From Bacteroidota bacterium (lineage in GTDB: Bacteria; Bacteroidota; Bacteroidia; Cytophagales; Cyclobacteriaceae), in contig CANIVF010000030.1 of the NCBI GenBank assembly GCA_947470895.1, forward strand, positions 1 through 53,795: a stretch of 53,795 nt of DNA, in the 5' to 3' direction. The translations under genes and the position numbers were made by a program. Shown here in pieces: positions 52,279-53,795 of the stretch. Each line of letters starts with the position of its first letter. The stretch's first letter is position 1. Below the pieces are notes generated by a model. That model saw only the letters and a list, made by a program, of their open reading frames with translations, did no database searches and was not told the origin of the DNA.

Positions 52279-53175
52279 ATGTGGAGATCGATAATTTTAG
52301 CCTTATCAACCAGTGCCCTTGCCTTGGGTGTTAGCGCGCAGGTGAAGAAGCAATTTTCTGTCGAAAAAATACAGGAGTGTGATCGGGTAATCCTTAAGCT
52401 TAGTGCCAAAACAGGAAATTGTTTTATCAGGCCAAGCCAAAATGAGGACATCTTAAATGTATACAGCAATCAGGATGCGGAGGAATATGGACATTCGTTC
52501 AGCAATGAAGTTGTTGGCAAAACCTGTTCTGTAAAACTTTCACTGGAACAAGACAACGTGCCTGGCGTTGGTCATCGAATCTCTTACCGTGTTTTTGGTG
52601 CTGAAGAAAGACCTTCCGAAAAGTTCTGGAAAGTATATCTGGCTGAGTCAACTCCATACGTATTAGATCTTGATTATGGGTTGGGAAACGCCAACATAGA
52701 CCTTTCAGGTTTATCCATCGAAAAGCTTAAAATCAATACTGGCAGTGCCGATGTAAACATTAGCTATAATGACGAAGTAGGCAATAAAATTACCATGGAT
52801 ACCTTTTCGGTAAAGGTGGATATGGGTTCTTTGAATGCTCGTAACCTCAATTTAGCCAAATCAAAAGTAGTGCTGGCCGAAGTTGGATTCGGCAATATGT
52901 TTTTGGACTTTTCCAACAAACCAACGATAGCCAATATCGTCATCGGTAGCGTGGGTGCCGGCAATTTGGTTATTCAATTACCTTCCGAAGACGTGCCCGT
53001 GCTGGTGACGATCAATGAATCCTGGTTGTGCAGCATCAATCTTTCGCGTAATCTCAAAAAGATCGGACCCAATAAATTTGCAAATGCTGCATACTCAAAA
53101 GACAGCCCAAAAGCCTTGGTGTTTGATTTAGATGTTTCGATGGGCAAAATAGTCTTTCGCGAAAACAGCCATTAA
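52279..53175 (+). CDS. Secreted beta-rich protein, DUF4097/adhesin-like
   Basis: 298 residues with a signal peptide (about 1-20, exit near GVSAQ). The rest is a regular run of short strands (LDLDYGLGNANIDLSGL, LKINTGSADVNISYN, VKVDMGSLNARNL, AEVGFGNMFLDF, GSVGAGNLVIQL). This suggests a right-handed beta-solenoid of the kind found in DUF4097 / putative auto-transporter adhesin head domains. The repeated x-G-x-x-N-x-x-I/L pattern at about 18-22 residue intervals gives perhaps six coils (about 133-230). No catalytic motif. It starts after the dnaJ terminator and is followed by 105 bases before the ABC gene. Function unknown. Confidence 0.8.
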   Translation: MWRSIILALSTSALALGVSAQVKKQFSVEKIQECDRVILKLSAKTGNCFIRPSQNEDILNVYSNQDAEEYGHSFSNEVVGKTCSVKLSLEQDNVPGVGHRISYRVFGAEERPSEKFWKVYLAESTPYVLDLDYGLGNANIDLSGLSIEKLKINTGSADVNISYNDEVGNKITMDTFSVKVDMGSLNARNLNLAKSKVVLAEVGFGNMFLDFSNKPTIANIVIGSVGAGNLVIQLPSEDVPVLVTINESWLCSINLSRNLKKIGPNKFANAAYSKDSPKALVFDLDVSMGKIVFRENSH

Positions 53176-53280
53176 CCAGCTTTAAGTAAAGAACATTTTG
53201 CTTTAATTTTTATCCGGATTATTTTCGGACAGATATACCCAATGCTTACTTTACAAAACTTAACTTAAATCATTCAATCC

Positions 53281-53795
53281 GTGGATGCCCTAATTGCTAA
53301 AAACGTCTCAAAACGTTATGCCAACCATACCGCGTTGGATTCAGTGAACATTACCATACCTGAAAAATCCATTTACGGATTGTTAGGACCTAATGGAGCA
53401 GGAAAAACCACACTAATACGAATCATTAACCAGATCATTAACAGTGATTCGGGAGAGATTACCGTATTTGGCGAGCGCCTTCACGCTAAGCACGTGGAGA
53501 TTATCGGTTATTTACCTGAGGAGCGAGGACTTTATAAAAAGATGAAGGTCGGTGATCAACTTCTCTACTTAGCGCAACTTAAGGGACTGAGCAAAAAAGA
53601 AGCCCTCGCGAGAATCAAATTATGGCTCGATAAATTCGAAATCAGAGATTGGTGGCATAAGAAGGTAGAAGATCTTTCAAAAGGCATGGCCCAGAAGGTT
53701 CAATTCATTAGCACCGTTATGCATGAGCCTAAACTGATCATTCTGGATGAACCCTTCTCAGGGTTTGATCCGGTAAACGCGCAACTGATCACTGA
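53281..53795 (+). CDS. ABC transporter ATP-binding protein, N-terminal part (cut by window edge)
   Basis: At least 171 residues, open to the window end. It starts with GTG at 53281: an in-frame TAA lies five codons upstream and no ATG fits better. Walker A is GPNGAGKTT (about 36-44), the Q-loop lies near IGYLPEERGLY (about 76-86), the signature is LSKGMAQKVQF (LSGGQ variant, about 139-149), and Walker B is LIILDEPFSGFDP (about 160-172). The PEERGLY block is typical of the NatA/DUF4162 type of ABC-2 exporter ATPases, so an ABC-2 permease gene is expected just beyond the window. Confidence 0.92.
   Translation, partial: MDALIAKNVSKRYANHTALDSVNITIPEKSIYGLLGPNGAGKTTLIRIINQIINSDSGEITVFGERLHAKHVEIIGYLPEERGLYKKMKVGDQLLYLAQLKGLSKKEALARIKLWLDKFEIRDWWHKKVEDLSKGMAQKVQFISTVMHEPKLIILDEPFSGFDPVNAQLIT

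Overview
The window reads as a chromosomal segment of a Bacteroidota bacterium, most likely a gliding member of the Cytophagales. Seen in the sequence: a fused SecDF, a GWxTD-domain protein, a GldH lipoprotein, a type IX secretion (T9SS) C-terminal sorting domain, a long RecQ with an extra C-terminal region, a DUF2723 membrane protein, and repeated TAnnTTTG promoter elements shortly upstream of starts. No tRNA, rRNA, CRISPR array, phage or plasmid gene is visible. The phylum-level call is firm and the order-level call is an inference.

Layout. 1-1020: 5' part of a polytopic membrane protein (minus strand), then a gene-poor stretch with the decayed tail of an IS3-family transposase, two exact 47-bp IS-end-like repeats in direct orientation and a G/C-rich microrepeat. 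1025-8851: a secreted TPR protein, a small membrane protein, a large TMEM260/DUF2723-like membrane protein, a methyltransferase, a GWxTD protein and the rRNA methylase RlmB. 8842-10916: GDP-mannose and KDO precursor genes (manC, kpsF) in one leftward operon. 10978-16316: recQ, purD and the ricT-gldH pair. 16494-18543: a two-component system. 18688-25944: secDF, then a leftward cluster of a small unknown, uridine kinase, rdgB, two FKBP lipoproteins and an NrnA-like phosphoesterase. 26117-29468: ndk and single-chain gcvP.

29631-38590 is the most unusual part. A secreted caspase-fold protease diverges from a two-gene operon (secreted beta-sandwich/coiled-coil protein plus outer-membrane barrel). 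Convergent to that lies a translationally coupled pair: a T9SS-sorted protein with a propeller-like region and six Ig domains, and a lipoprotein with ten IPT/TIG repeats and an unassigned C-terminal domain. All are predicted to act outside the cytoplasm. I see no published system that matches, but their working together is only an inference from position.

38719-42671 is a leftward set: a PQQ dehydrogenase lipoprotein with an embedded cytochrome c domain, an M28 peptidase and a small Cys-containing protein broken by a frameshift at a homopolymer. 42814-47864 carries an L-serine dehydratase, a small membrane protein, upp, an M42-type peptidase, a Tat-exported GH109-like protein and a SemiSWEET sugar transporter. 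48134-52158 is a housekeeping run (hpt, adk, obg, grpE, dnaJ). The DnaJ lacks the two cysteine motifs that form one of the two usual zinc sites. The window ends with a secreted beta-rich protein and the start of an ABC transporter ATPase.

Start codons were moved downstream of the longest reading frame where the family N-terminus, a lipobox or a promoter element argued for it. Each such case is noted.
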